Source: Emiliania huxleyi CCMP1516
Taxonomy: Eukaryota > Haptophyta > Isochrysidales > Noelaerhabdaceae
Direction: 5' to 3'
Assembly (NCBI RefSeq): GCF_000372725.1
Contig: NW_005196756.1
Span: forward strand, 653,783-717,782
DNA length: 64,000 nucleotides
Of this stretch, positions 33,304-50,879 are shown one piece after another. Numbering within the stretch: the first letter of the stretch is position 1; each line of letters opens with the position of its first letter. The notes under the pieces were generated by a model. That model was not told the DNA's origin and made no database searches. It worked only from the letters and a program-made list of their open reading frames with translations. The position numbers and the translations under genes were made by a program.

Positions 33304-34570
33304 TCAGCGCCCACGAGAACGGTGAAGCGAAGCCGTCTCTGTCCGGAGAGTGAAGGAGAGCATGCTGTCCTTGAGACGCGCCGCAGCCGGAGAGAGGGAC
33401 CCCATCTGGTCTGGCGCATGGGACCCCATCTGGTCTGGCGCATTCGCGGCGAGAGCAAGAGGGGCGCAGAGTTTGCCTGGCAATGGTGCCCCGCTCCCGT
33501 CGATTGACGGGGGTGGTGGAGACGGCGGTGCGGCCAAAGCGGCTCGCACCATGCCCCACAAGAGCGCCACGTTGGTTTGCTTCTCGACCGACACCGCGAT
33601 GAAGGGGTGCGCCTCCGCCAGCGCGTGGATCTGGGGCAGCGGGCATGGACGGCGGTCCGTCTTGCTGCACACCTTCGGGAAATCAGGGGCGGGGGCGGCG
33701 GGTGAGGCGTCGGGCAGAGGCATGGCCAGGGAAGGGGAGAGGGCGTCGGCGGCAGCAGTGACAGCGAGCGCGCGTCTGGGCGGCGCGTACCACGATCGCC
33801 GCCCCCTGTCCGTCTGCGCGCAAGTGGTCTGCGACGTACTCGGCGAGAGGCCGCTCGAGCGACGCCTCCCACACGACGAGGCTGAGCTGCACGGCGACAC
33901 TGTGCGGCGGGGCACCATCGACGTGGCGCTCGATCGGGAGGTCGATGCCTTCGGCGGCGGCGAGGGCGCGAAGCGCCTCCACGAGGGCACTGCCGCCGAC
34001 GCCCCTCTCCCCCAACACCAGCACGCGCGGCGGACCGCCATCGGCAGAGTCTGCGACCGCGGGCGCACAGGCGTCTTCGGAGCCGCCCGAAGGGGTGGGG
34101 CGGGGCGCGTCGGCGGCGTAGTTCTCATCGGACTCGCCGCAAACATCGTCACTGTCGCCGTCAACGGTGATCTCAGGGATCGTACCCAAGTTTCTTAGGT
34201 GGTGGGAGTGACGGCGCATCTCGCAGACGACGCGGTGCATTGCAGCAGCCCGTGTCTCCGGCGACCACGAGAGGAGCAGCGCGATCAGCAGGAGGAGCAC
34301 CCGCGCAAGCAAGTCCAGCATCGCCGAGGCGCCGCGGCCGATCGAGCGCACGAGAACGAGCTGCACGATCTTTGTGATCCCAAGCCGCTCGAGCCGGTCC
34401 GCATCGGGCGGGGCCACGCCCCGGGCTTGCATCAGCCAACAGACAGCCACAGTTGCGACTCTTCTGGACGCGGCCTTCGAAGGCATGTGGCTGAGTAGGT
34501 CGCGATAGATCTGGCCCTTGCGGACACTCACTGGCGCGGCGAGGCGGCTGGGCGCTGCAAGAGTGCGCAC
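33304..34570 (-). CDS. Membrane-anchored atypical small-GTPase-like protein
   Basis: Exons 33791-34570 and 33304-33672, intron 118 bp (GT-AG), 382 residues. An N-terminal region has a hydrophobic segment MLDLLARVLLLLIALLLSW, then an acidic linker and a Ras-like fold: beta1/P-loop VLVLGERGVGGSALVEALRA, VAVQLSLVVWEA in place of the WDxxG region, AAIVVCSKTDRR as the NKxD-like G4 strand, and IAVSVEKQTNVALLWGMVRA as G5 plus the last helix. The P-loop has GG where GK[ST] is expected, so nucleotide binding is doubtful (pseudoGTPase). The tail contains a 21-bp tandem duplication (APDQMGS twice). Partner and role unknown. Confidence 0.6.
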
Positions 34571-35039
34571 GGATGTTTCTTTTTTCTGTCAACAAACTTT
34601 TATTTAGGAATGACTTCTCTCACTGATGTCAAGAGAGAAGAACCTCGCGGTCCGCTGTACAAGGATGTGCTGACTCGAACCCCCCTTAAAAAGTGTTTCT
34701 TTTTTGAGAATTTTGTTAGACTCCCAACAAAAGACCGCTGCAAAAGACCGCTGCAAAAAGAGTCTCGGCTTGGAGACAGCGCATGTTTCTTTTCTTTGAA
34801 AGATTTTGTTTTATTCTTTTATTTAGGAATGACTTCTCATAATCACGTGGGTCGTGGGGGGTGCCCGAGCCACGCCTGCTTCGGGGGCAAAGACATGGGC
34901 TCTATGGCTCAGACTGGACTCCTCTTGGTCCCTTCTGATGCCCTAGGCCACACCTGGGCCTTACCTGGGGTTCTAGGGGCCGGCCAGGGTTTGCCTCCCT
35001 AAAGGGGCCCGAAGAACCTAAGAGAGAGATGTTTGTGTC

Positions 35040-35500
35040 AGCACACATGAGCCGAGTTTCCGGGTCTGGCGTCTGGGGCCAAAATCAGCAAAATCGGCAA
35101 ATTACCGATACCCGGTATACCTAAATGACCCCCCCTCCCGGGTAGACCTTTCCTAAAAATACCCGGGGCCGGGCAGTTTGCCGATTCTCCCGATTTTTGT
35201 CAAGTTTTGCCTCAGATTTGCCTGAGATCATTTCTTGTTGGTTTGAAAAATCTCTCAGACCAGCATCTCATCTCAGACTCAGGGAAACTCGAGAGCTCGG
35301 CCAGAGTGGAGCACCACCCACCCGCTCTCGTTTCCCTGGAAATTTCGGAAACACAAATTGCTGGGGGCCCTCTGGGCTCTGGCTTTCTAGTTCTGGCAGC
35401 TGGCCGTTGGGGCCGGAAACCCTGCACAGGCCAGGTTCGAGGAGAAACTTCTTACTGCACAGGCCCTCGACGCTCGAGTGCAGGCCAATAGCGAATAGGG
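35040..35500 (+). repeat. AT-richer dispersed repeat, copy at 35 kb
   Basis: Shares CCAAAATCAGCAAAATCGGC, CAGACTCAGGGAAACTCG, TTCCCTGGAAATTTCGGAAA and GGGGGCCCTCTG with 49330-50160 and, inverted, 50900-51180. Confidence 0.75.
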
Positions 35501-35739
35501 GTATAGGGTAGGCTGGGGGAATTCGCTGTGATTTTTTAAGCAGTGTCAAACAAATTTTGCAAGGAAGGAAGGCCAAAAAAAGCGAACGAAAAGGGGGGGG
35601 CGGGGGGGGGGGGGCACATGCGACATACAGGTCATGTGGCGACGCGGAAAGGTGAAAAAAGAAACAGCTGAGCACGGAGGGATGGGTTACCCGGCCAACG
35701 ATATTTTCCTGCTTAGCGCGATTTACCCAGTCTCCCACA

Positions 35740-36230
35740 ATTCATGTTTCAGCTTACCCGGTCGCTAAAATTTCTCAGGGCCCGACGGCAACATACTTTT
35801 CTCTTTCAGATTACCCGCTCGAGCAAATTTTGGATCTCTCGTTTCAGCTTACCCGGACACGGACGGCTGCCTAGCTAGGCGCAAAGGCCGGACTCAGCGT
35901 GAACCACGGCGTGCGCAGCCATTGCGAGCGTGCACCTCGTCCAGCCACCTGCGGCACGTGGTCCTAAGGAGAGCTCCCACTCGGAATCCCCGGCCTCGTT
36001 TGCTTGAATGACCGCAGTCGTGAATCCCAAACGGTTTCAGATTATCCCACTACCGGGTGAACTGGAAGAAGAAAATTCGCCCGCCGGGTAACCTGCAGAC
36101 ATTTCGCCGTGTTGGGTACCTGGAAACGACATTTCGCCGCACCGGGTGATCTGAAATCGCTCACGCCGGGTGATCTGGAAAACGCCGAGTGATCTGCGAG
36201 GCGAATCTCAAAACCCCCGGGTAATCTGAA
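35740..36230. repeat. Degenerate motif series (CCGGGTGATCTGAAA-like)
   Basis: At least eight imperfect occurrences of TTACCCGG or GGTGATCTG.AA spaced irregularly. Confidence 0.55.
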
Positions 36231-36366
36231 GTTATCTTTTTTTTGTAGAAATAAATAAATTGGAGCTAGCTGTCCCCCCCAGTTCTAGACCATAAACCCA
36301 CAAAAAAAACGGGAGATTAGTGCCTTGGCGCGCCTCCACGGCACAGGTGCACGCACGCCCGACGCC

Positions 36367-36629
36367 AACACCCGACACCACTCCACCCCCGTGATTAATT
36401 CCACGAGACGCCTTGCCCGCCGCTCCCACCGCGCTCGCCCGCGGTGTGACCCAGAGGAGCTTGGAGCGGCCGCCGCCTCGGCCGCCACCCTTGCCGCGCG
36501 CGCACACGGCCAGCCTCCGTCACAGCCCCTTCGCGAGCGTGAGCCGGCTGGGCCGACGAGAGAGAGGGGCCTCTCCTCTGCTCTGCTCACCCGCCACGCG
36601 ATGTCGACCGCAGGTGGTGCGGCGGCGAG
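36367..36629 (+). repeat. Shared 5' leader, copy 2 (RND transporter)
   Basis: Second copy of the leader at 17207-17453, ending 29 bp after the ATG at 36601. A 12-bp extra segment (CCTCGGCCGCCG region) and scattered substitutions separate the copies. Confidence 0.85.
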
Positions 36630-36765
36630 GACAACAACATCATCGTCTACTCGTCTACGTATGCGGGCCGCCTGGTCCTCGCCAGAGCTGGGCAGGGGTC
36701 TGCCACCCCTCGGCGGTGGTGCGCCTAGAGGCGGACTCCGCACGACGGCGAGCTTGCGTTGGTCG

Positions 36766-42544
<5,779 letters not shown>

Positions 42545-42851
42545 CTCGGGCGCGGAGCCGCGGATCGCCGCCGCACCTGGGGCCTTCACTGACACTGTAG
42601 AGTACGTACATACCTCTTGAGTCATTTATCAGTCGATTCACGATTGTCACTCACTCTTCTCTACGTGTAGACGAGTGAACCCAGCTGCCTCTAGCCCACG
42701 CGGCTTTACAGTAAAAAAAGCCGTAAAGCCGTAATCAGTATGCATCGCGAGATATCGGCAAGACCGCTTACAAGCAAAAAAGACGCAGGCGCTTCATAAC
42801 CATATGACAAGACAACCGGAAAGCACAGCGAGTCCCCGACCCTCCGCGTCG
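42545..42851. other. Convergent 3' intergenic gap
   Basis: Separates the stops of the RND transporter (+) and the helicase (-). The only structure seen is a short hairpin at 42701-42731. Confidence 0.5.
42701..42731. other. 9-bp perfect hairpin between convergent genes
   Basis: CGGCTTTAC (42701-42709) pairs with GTAAAGCCG (42723-42731) around an A-rich loop. It could lie in the 3' UTR of either gene; function not shown. Confidence 0.4.
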
Positions 42852-45800
42852 TCACCTCCGCCCGCCGCGCCCTCCTCCCTTGCCCTTGCCGAGTTCTGGC
42901 TTTGTGTTGCCACCGCCTCTTCCCGAAGGCTTGGCCTGCTGCTCCCGTTCCCTCGCGGCGATGGCCCGCTCCTTGATCGCCTCCGGGTTGATCTCGGCAG
43001 CCACGGTCCCGCGCTTCACCATCTCGACCACTGCCTCCAACACCGCAGCCTGTGGGGCGTGTCCCCCGTCACGCGCCCCACCGGCGTCCGCGATGCGCCG
43101 CCGCATAAGGGACATCATCTGGTGCCGCAACGCCTTGAACAAGACGGCGACGCGCGGCGAGATGGTGAGATCGATCCAGTTGTCGATGACCACGCGGTGC
43201 TGCGCGTGGAGCACCTTGATTTCGCCGCCGAGCAGTAGGAGGTCGAGTGCGGTGACGGCCGTGACGTCGTGGACGACAATCTTCGAGGTCTTGACCTTCT
43301 CGTGGAAAACGAGGTACCTACTCGGGGGAGAGAGCTGCCAGTGGGAAGAGAGCTCCGCTGTAGCCGCCTGCGGTGGCGCGCGCACGAGGTAGTGAAGGAG
43401 CTCGCCATGTGGTTGAACGAAGAGGGGTGGATCGACACGGACTGCTTTTGCTGCGATAAGCTCGGCCTCGCGCGGCCCGGCGAGACGAGCAGCACGTTCG
43501 GGAAGAGGCCGGCCGCGAGGACCGCCTTGAGCAGCAGCGGCGAGTCGGCGTGCCGGTTGGCGGAGCGGCGTGCCGCCTGCTTGTCCGCCTCCCCAAGCCG
43601 TCGCAGTTCGGGCAGCAGTCCGAGGTCGGCGAGGTTGCCCCAAAACTGGTCGGCAGCCTCGCCCATGCCGACCAGGGCGCGCTCAGCGAGGAAGTGGCGG
43701 TCGCAGAACCGCTTGGCGCCGCCGTTCCCCTCGGTGCGCTTCACGTGCATCCACTTTTGGTACGCATCCACTGCCGCCAAATGGTCCGACTCGTCGCGGT
43801 TAAAGCAAACCTGCGCCGCCTTCGCCTCGTCGCGCCTTGCCAGCGGCTGCAAGAAGGGGGACCGGTCCGACAGCGCCGCGGCGATCAGGAGGATCGGGTC
43901 CGCGCAGCTGAAGAGCGCGCCGTAGAGCATGAGGCGGCCGATGCAGATCTCGACAGGCAAGGCAGCAAGGTGGCGGCCGAGCGGCGTGAGGGCTTCGTCA
44001 GCGTCGAGCGCATTGGAGCGCTGGAGCGCGATGATAGCGGCCTCCACCGTGGCCGCCTTCGGCGGGTCGAGCGCGCGCGCAAACGCGGCGCGCAACTCGT
44101 AGCTCTCGAGCAGCGGCGCGAGCCGGAGCTGCAAGCAGAGCTCCTGCAGTGGCCCGCGCAACATCTCGGGCACCCGTGCTGGCAGCATGGACTGGGTGTA
44201 CCGCTGCCGCGTGTACAGCTTGAAGGCGTGCCCGGCACGCACGCGACCGGCACGGCCGGCGCGCTGCCGCGCCTCCGCCTGCGAGATCCACACGTCGACC
44301 AGCCGCCGCATCTGCTTCCGCTCGTCAAACATAGCCGACTTCGCGCGGCCGGAGTCAATCACAAAGACGGCGTCGTCGATGGTGATGGACGTTTCGGCGA
44401 TGTTGGTCGCCAGCACCACCTTGCGCACGCCCGTCGGCATCACGTCGAAGACTGCAGACTGCTCGGCGGGCGAGAGCGACGAGTGGAGTGGCAGCACGCG
44501 AAAGGCGGCGCGGTCACCAAACCGGCGCGAGGAGCTCATCGTGTTGTAGAGCGTGGAGATGTCGGCGAAACCGGGCAGGAACACCAGGACGGCTCCGTCG
44601 CCAAGGTTGAGGTCGATGTAATCCACGAGCTCCATAATGAGATCGTGGTTGATGGCGCTCTCGTTGAGCTGCGACAAGACAGCATGTACCCCTGGCGGAT
44701 ACGCTGCGTATCGACCCTCGTCGTAGTCGGGGTTCGTGGCGGCGCCCGCCTCCTTCCACTCCTGCGTCGACGCCTGTCCGCCGCGGTGCAGGTTGAAGGT
44801 CGCCTTGTTCCACGTGCCGTGATCCGAGACGCGGCACGGCGAGTCGGGCGGCAACACGTGTCCTGTGGTGGCGAGTATGTCCTCGAGGAAAGTGTCGGTG
44901 ACGGGATACGAGCGACCCTGCGCCGTGAGCACCGGGCAGCCACCAAAGTAGCTCGAGAAGAGCTCCGCCTGCACCGTCGCCGACATGCACACCACCCGCA
45001 GGTCGGGACGCAGCGGAAGCAGCTCGCGAAGGAGGAGGAGGAGCAGATCGGTCTGCGTGTCCCGCTCGTGCACCTCGTCCACCACTACGTGCGAGATGCC
45101 CTCGAGCGGCTTCTCGCACAACATCATCCGCAATGCGATGCCCGTGGTGCAGTAGAGCAGCCGAGTCGACTCCGTCCGCTTCGACTCGAGACGCACCTGG
45201 TACCCGACCAGTGACCCGCGGCCGCCGACCTGCTCGCCACGCTCAGACGCGACGCGGCGAGCGAGAGAGGTGGCGGCGATCCGACGAGGCTGCGTGCACA
45301 GGATCGAGGTGGTCCCGCCAGCGCCGGAAGCGAGCGCCTCCTCGAGCAGCATCTGCGGCACCTGAGTCGACTTTCCGGAGCCCGTCTCTCCGCACAAGAC
45401 CGCGACCTGCGTCGATGCCATCGCCGTAGACAGCTGCTCCGCCAGCTTGCTGATTGGGAGCGAAGCGCGTTGCGCGGCTGAGGCGCAGCCAGCCGCCGCT
45501 TCGACCCACCGCGCGTGAGCGGCTTGCAGCCGCGAGCCCGTCTCAACCTCGCGCGCCTCGCGCCGCTCTTGCCGCTCCGCCGCCTCAGCCTCCTCCTCCT
45601 CGCGCGCAGCCGACTCTAGCAAGGCGGCTTCCTCCTCCTCCGCCTGTCGCTGCCGCTGCCGCGCCGCCGCCGCCGCAGCTGCCTCCTCGTCCCCCAGCGC
45701 TCCGAAGTCGCGTGCGGCCTCGGCCGCCGCTGCCGCGTCAGCCGCCTCGCGCATCTTTGCGCGCTTCGAGCGCGAGAGCTCCCACGGGGCGATCGGCCGG

Positions 45801-48800
45801 TCGACGAGCCGGTCGACGAATCGCTCCCGCTCGATGAGCGCGGCCGCGGCCGAGTCTGCCTCGAGCTGCGCCGCGGCAGTCTGCTGGTTGGAGACCCAGC
45901 CGAGCCAGAGGGTGCGGTACGCAGGGGGCAACATGCGGTAGAGCGGCTGCTTCTCCTTGCCGGTGCCAAAGAGATGGTAAAGAGCGGCGGTTGCTGCCGC
46001 CTGCTCGGCCTGCTCGCGCTTGTCGAACACCTCGTCGCCGGGGAGCTCCAGCTTCGTGTCCCCGACCACGACGACGTAGGCGCGGTAGCGGCGCCCAACC
46101 GACTCGAGCTCGATCTTTGGTCGCGGTGCCTGCATCTTCTGGAACCACTCGAGCAACATCGTCTTTGGCGTCTTCCCTGACCAGCGAGACAAGTCGTACC
46201 TTCCGGTGCCGCCATTCGCCACGTCATCGTCCGCGCAGCTCACGCCGTCGACCCCTGCAGCAGCATCCGTCGCCGATGGCGGCGGTGGGCCTGGGCTCGC
46301 TGCTGTAGCTGCTGCCTCGGGGACGTCTGCCGACACCTCCCTCTCTGCCGCCTTCTCAACCACAGGTTTTGCAACCGAAGTGGTTTGATACTTCGCGAGC
46401 ATTGCGGCGCGCTGAGCCGCTGCGTTGCCGCCGCCACCGCCGCCGCCCTTCTTCTTCCCGCTCCCACCCGAGCGCTTCTTGCTCTTGCCCCCTCCCCCAC
46501 TTGCCCCGCCGCTCGCAACTGCGGGAGCAGAGTTGCTCTCCGATCCCGCCTCTCCTGCCCGCTCGCGCGCGGTCCCCTGACTTGGCACGTTCAGCGCCAC
46601 CTCCCCCCCCTCGCACTCCGCCGCCATGCGCTCCGCAGCCTCGCGCTCCACCGCCCGCTCCGCCGCCTCCCGCTCCGCCGCCTCCCGCTCCGCCGCCTCC
46701 CGGGCTGCCGCCTCCCGCGCTGCCGCCTCCTGCTCCGCCGCCTCCCGCTCCGCCGCCTCCCGCTCCGCCGCCTCCCGTTCCGCCGCCTTCCGCTCCGCCG
46801 CCTCCCGCTCCGCCGCCTCCCGCTCCGCCGCCTCCCGCTCCGCCGCCTCCCGCTCCGCCGCCTCCCGGGCTGCCGCCTCCCGCTCCGCCGCCTCCCGCTC
46901 TGCCGCCTCCCGCTCCGCCGCCTCCTGCTCCGCCGCCTCCTTCTCTGCCGCTGCACGCTCTGCAGCAATCCGATCCGCCTGCGCACGATCGGCAGCCCCT
47001 CGCTGTACGCGCTCAGCCGCTCCCCGCTCTGCAGCCGTTCGCTTCGCAACCTCCACCTCTGCCTCGCCCGCCTGACCGGGCCCCCCGCCGCCTATGCCGC
47101 CCGCCGCGACTGCACTGGCTTTGATGATGTCCCGGTGGTGCGCCGGGACCATGTCTGGCCAATCCGTCTCCTCGATCTCGCAGAGCGCGAGCGTCGAATC
47201 GTAGCCTATTGGGACAGAAGCAGCGAGTGAGGCTAGCGCTCGCCCCGTCAAATGGCGCTTGCTTCTCGTGCGGCCGTCAGCGGCCAGCGCTGCTGCAAAC
47301 GCGGTCGCCTACGCCACAAGCAGAAGGGGCATGGCCAACACAAGACTTCCCGAGCGAGAGTGAGGCGAGGGGGCACACCTCGGGCGCCCCGATACCGCAT
47401 TCCTCGCTGAGCCACGAGGCTAGCGCTTGCTCGCCGCGCGCCCCTGGTGGGGGAGTGCGATCCCGGGCTCCGCCGTCCTGGCTGCTGCCGTCGCCAAAAT
47501 CGACGGCAAACTCCTCCTCGGCGGATGGGTTTGTGCTCGTTGGGGCCCGTTTTGCCTGCTGCCGCTCTGCCTCCCGCTCCTGCCTCACCTTTCCGCCGGG
47601 GGGGGGGGGGGGGGGATGGGCACAAACCCACTGTCTCACCCGCCAGCTCTTGCGGCGCACCGCGCGCTTCGCCTCTGCCTCTACCGCCGAGCGGCGCTTT
47701 GCGACGCGGGTTTCGAACTTGGGCACCAACCGCACCAACGCCGCTTCCACAGTGTCAGCTTGCCTAGCAGATCGGCGCGAGGCCCGCGCGGCGCGTGCCG
47801 CCGGCCGAAGCTCTCCCGCCGAGAGCCGCGCGTCCGCCTCGGCCGCGAAGGTAAGGCGAGCGGTCTCCTGTGGGACACGGCCTGGAGCCTTAGGGCAGCA
47901 CGAGCCCGTAGCGCAGGGATCGGGCGTGCAAGCGCATCCGGCTTGAGCGTGTCCAATACTGGCGCCATAACTCTCTTGCCCCTCTCGGCTCGATCTCCGC
48001 TGCATCTCACTGTATCTCGACCGCATCTCGCAGAGGCGCGCGCCTTCTCGCCGAGCATGCGGTTCAGAGCCGCCTCTCCCAGCTCCTCGAGGTCCAACAC
48101 GCCCAGCAGATCGGCCAGGTCCTGGAGCGGGGCAAACGCAGTGCTTCGGCGCGCAACAGGGGAGAGGGATTCGGGTGAGCAGTGCGACCTCTTCATCCTC
48201 GTCGTGCTCCTCCTCGCTGTCTGCAGCGAGCGCAGCCGAGTGACGCCCCCGCCACTCGGACGCCGCCCGCTCCACCTCTGCCTCCGCCGCTGCCGCCGCC
48301 GCCGCCACCACCTCGTCAGCAGCGCCTGCCGCGCCGCCACGCTTCGCAGAAGCACCGCCGCCCGCTGCTTTCTTTGCAAAGGCGGCGGCGCGCTTCTTTG
48401 CCTCGAGAAAGCGGCCCTCTGGCTTGGCCACTGCGGGTGCCGACACGATCTTCTTGAGCAGCGAGCTTTTGTCCAGCTCCTTGTCGCCGTCTTCGGCATC
48501 GGGCGTCGCCATGCGAAAGGACGGGGGGAGCGAGGCCTCTGGAAGGTGCAGGCAGGCCCAGTCGAGAGCGTCATTGAGGGATGAGTCGGAGCGCATGTGC
48601 GGCAGGCACTGCTCGATATCCTCCTTTCCGAAGCCCAGCCGCGCCAGCTGGCCATACACCTGATGGAGCTTCCTCGCGTCTCGCAGCAGCCGGCCACCCC
48701 CGCCGCGCTGCTGGTCCACCTCGGCCTGCGCCGCTTGGGCAACGTGCAGCGCCTCGCGAAGGGCCTGCTCCTCTGCCGCGTCCATCCATATCGCGTAGTC

Positions 48801-48827
48801 TGGAGCGGAGCCCCGGCCTTTGTCCAT
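42852..48827 (-). CDS. DExH-box RNA helicase, DHX29/DHX57-like
   Basis: Exons 48189-48827, 48044-48121, 47640-47867, 47396-47588, 43386-47205, 42852-43317; 1,807 residues with all phases consistent. The N-terminus has a UBA-like helix set LGFGKEDIEQCLPH with LNDALDWACLHLPEASLPPS, as in DHX29/DHX57. A long (EREAA)n helix follows (46626-46960), then a dsRBD-like segment (TPKTMLLEWFQKMQAPRPKI). Helicase motifs: GETGSGKST (I), TQPRRIAATSLARR (Ia), DEVHER (II), SAT (III), VVLATNIAETSITIDD (V) and QRAGRAGR (VI). The HA2/OB regions end with YLVFHEKVKTSKIVVHD and a Gly/Arg-rich tail. DHX29 promotes ribosome scanning on structured 5' UTRs; assignment to DHX29 rather than DHX57 is uncertain. Intron 47868-48043 has a GC donor; the 51-bp intron 47589-47639 is in frame and may be retained. 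Confidence 0.85.
46626..46960 (-). repeat. 15-bp coding minisatellite, (EREAA)n in the helicase
   Basis: About 22 copies of CGCCTCCCGCTCCGC on the plus strand, encoding an alternating charged/Ala helix on the minus strand, likely a single alpha-helix or coiled-coil spacer. Confidence 0.9.
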
Positions 48828-49329
48828 CCCGGCTTGAGCGAGAGGCCGGCCACAAAAGTCGCGACGCCCCCCCACGGGCTAGCTTGTGTCAAGCGTGCCT
48901 CCTGTGCGTGGGGGCTATGGTGCGGCGTACGACGAGCTAGGCAATCCTTTTTCTTTTTATGCGCTATTGAATTCTTTTTGCCAGGCGACCGCCCCGTCGA
49001 TAACAAGCGGAGCGAGTGAACCGGCGGCTCCGCGGAGCTCCTTTGGCGCGACTAAAAATTTACCGGGGGCGCGACTAAAAAGAATTTAAACACTGTGCTC
49101 CTACGCCTCGCTTGCGGCTCGGCTGTATATACTTTTCAACCCTTTTCCTGGCTCACAAGCTAAAGATGTTCACGGGCCCCCACACGGAGGGCGGAGCCCC
49201 GGTACTCTTTAGCTGTACTCGTCTAGGCAGGGGTTGTATACTTTTCCTCGCGCACCCCGTCTCTTTTCCTTTCCTTTTTTCTCTACAGCACCCTCTCTTT
49301 TCCTCTCTCTCTATTTTCCCGGGGAAACC

Positions 49330-50160
49330 ATCAAATTTTCCGGGATCTGAGCCGAGTCTGAGGTTGGTTTGGGCCCAAAATCAGCCAAATCGGCAAAATA
49401 CCGGGTATTTTGCTTATACCTGGAAAACCCCGGGTATACCAGGTGTGTATTATTTTTGCTTCAGCGGCCCTCATGATGAAATTATGCAAAACCCTGGCCG
49501 GCCCTTGCCCTGCCCCCACCTAGCTACCTACCTACCTACCTTACTTATGGGAAACTAAAAAAGAAATCACCGGACCGGTGAAGGTGGGGTACTATACCAA
49601 CTAAAGTGATGGCTGGTGGTACTCTTCTGCACCCCTAGTCCTTCCTGTGACATGGCAGGCCACTCCCAAGCCCTACAAGCACCAGATCACCTCACTTGGG
49701 GAGGGAAAAAAGAAAGAAAACAGACAACCCAAGGGAGGGATGGGAGGACGGCACGCCGCCACCACACAGGGATTTTAAGGAGAGGTGTGGGGAGGGTTGA
49801 CATCGTGATTTCCAGAAAAATTCTTTTTCTGCTGTGAAAATTCCAGCGTGAAGAGAGGGAAAAACCCGACGGGAGGGCCCAGAGCCCCAGACCTACCCTA
49901 CCTACCCGTCATGAGGGCCGCCCCAAGCAAAAATAATACACACCTGGGTATACCTGGAAAATGCCCGGGTATGTTGCCGGTTTCCTCGATTTTGCTCAGT
50001 TTCCCCCCCAGACCAGCTCACAGACTCAGGGAAACTCGCGAGTTTCCAGAATGGAGCACCAAACACCTCTGTTTTCGCCCTGGAAATTTCCGGAAACGCA
50101 AAGTGCTGGGGGCCCTCTGTTTTCCTTTTTGTTTGCCGGAAAAGTATATACGGGCCAACG
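49330..50160 (+). repeat. AT-richer dispersed repeat, copy at 49-50 kb
   Basis: CCAAAATCAGCCAAATCGGC, TACCGGGTATTTTGC and TACCTGGAAAA.CCCGGGTA appear at 49375-49445. The matching ACTCAGGGAAACTCGCGAGT, CCTGGAAATTTCCGGAAACG and GTGCTGGGGGCCCTCTG lie at 50020-50125, with a polypyrimidine element inserted between. Confidence 0.65.
49690..49785 (-). repeat. Polypyrimidine dispersed element, copy 3 (minus)
   Basis: AAAGAAAGAAAACAGACAAC, CCAAGGGAGGGATGGGAGGA, CGGCACGCCGCCACCACACA, GGGATTTTAAGG: reverse complement of the other copies. Confidence 0.9.
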
Positions 50161-50389
50161 CCTCGCGGCGCTCGGCGAAGGCCGCGAAAAATACAAGATG
50201 CGAAATCGCTGCTGCGTCGGGACGCGGGCACCTCGCGAGAAGCTGATCATAGCCAGCCATCCTCACCCCCCGAAGCAGCTGTGGCCGCGATTTCAGCCGG
50301 TCTTGCCCCGCCCCGGCAGGCGCGCGTTTGAGCGAGGCCGCGCACAACAAAAGAATTTGAGAATAGTCCTTGCACGACACTGGGCACGG

Positions 50390-50450
50390 TCCTCCCATCC
50401 CTCCCTTGGGTTGTCTGTTTTCTTTCTTTCTTTCTGGGCACGGCGCACGG
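50390..50450 (+). repeat. Polypyrimidine dispersed element, copy 4 (partial)
   Basis: CCTCCCATCCCTCCCTTGGG, TTGTCTGTTTTC, (TTTC)n, then GGGCACGG. ACAAAAGAATT flanks it on both sides (50346 and 50460), which may be a target-site duplication. Confidence 0.8.
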
Positions 50451-50879
50451 GACTGCAAGAACAAAAGAATTCGAAAGGCTCTTACTATTTTTTTGCGCAG
50501 GAGAAAAAATACCTAGCTGGGTTCGTGCGTCGCCCATCTCTCCGTAGCGCGAATCCGCCAGGATTCTCGCCAGCTCTGCTGAGGGGTGGTGCTGGGCTTC
50601 GTGCGGCGCTCGCCCTGCAGGCCGTAGGCCTCTGTGCCACATCATCTACTTCACATCACGAGGCGTCGAAGCTAATGAGATTCAGTCCCAATTATTAGCA
50701 GACTTGCGCCCGTCGGCGCAGTCGAGTGTCTGCCCTTCATCGCTCGCACGCCTCGCCATCACCTCTCAGTCGCCTGGGAGATGTCCGCTCTATTTATTTA
50801 AGGTAAGCTGGATACTTGAATAACTTTGATCTTTGTTGTCGAGGCTGGTCCTTCGGCCGGGGCTTGGCCTGTACAAATC

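Larger units (their letters stand above)
34571..36366. other. Repeat-rich intergenic region
   Basis: No gene recognised. TTTATTTAGGAATGACTTCT occurs near 34598 and 34818. 35040-35500 is a copy of the AT-richer dispersed repeat (CAGACTCAGGGAAACTCG, CCTGGAAATTTCGGAAACAC). A G-rich tract lies near 35595-35615. 35740-36230 holds a degenerate series of GCTTACCCGG / GGGTGATCTGAAA-like motifs. Confidence 0.55.

Noticed and set aside
43550-45214. 554-residue plus-strand open frame
   Set aside because: It is the antisense shadow of the helicase core, which carries all DExH motifs on the minus strand.
46369-47230. Pro- and Arg-rich plus-strand frames opposite the helicase N-terminal region
   Set aside because: They are translations of the 15-bp minisatellite in the wrong strand; the minus strand gives the in-frame (EREAA)n helix.
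42852-48827. Separate UBA-domain gene at 47.3-48.8 kb next to a helicase gene
   Set aside because: The UBA-like region, the middle exons and the helicase join with consistent phase, and DHX29/DHX57 proteins have the same N-terminal arrangement, so one gene is simpler.
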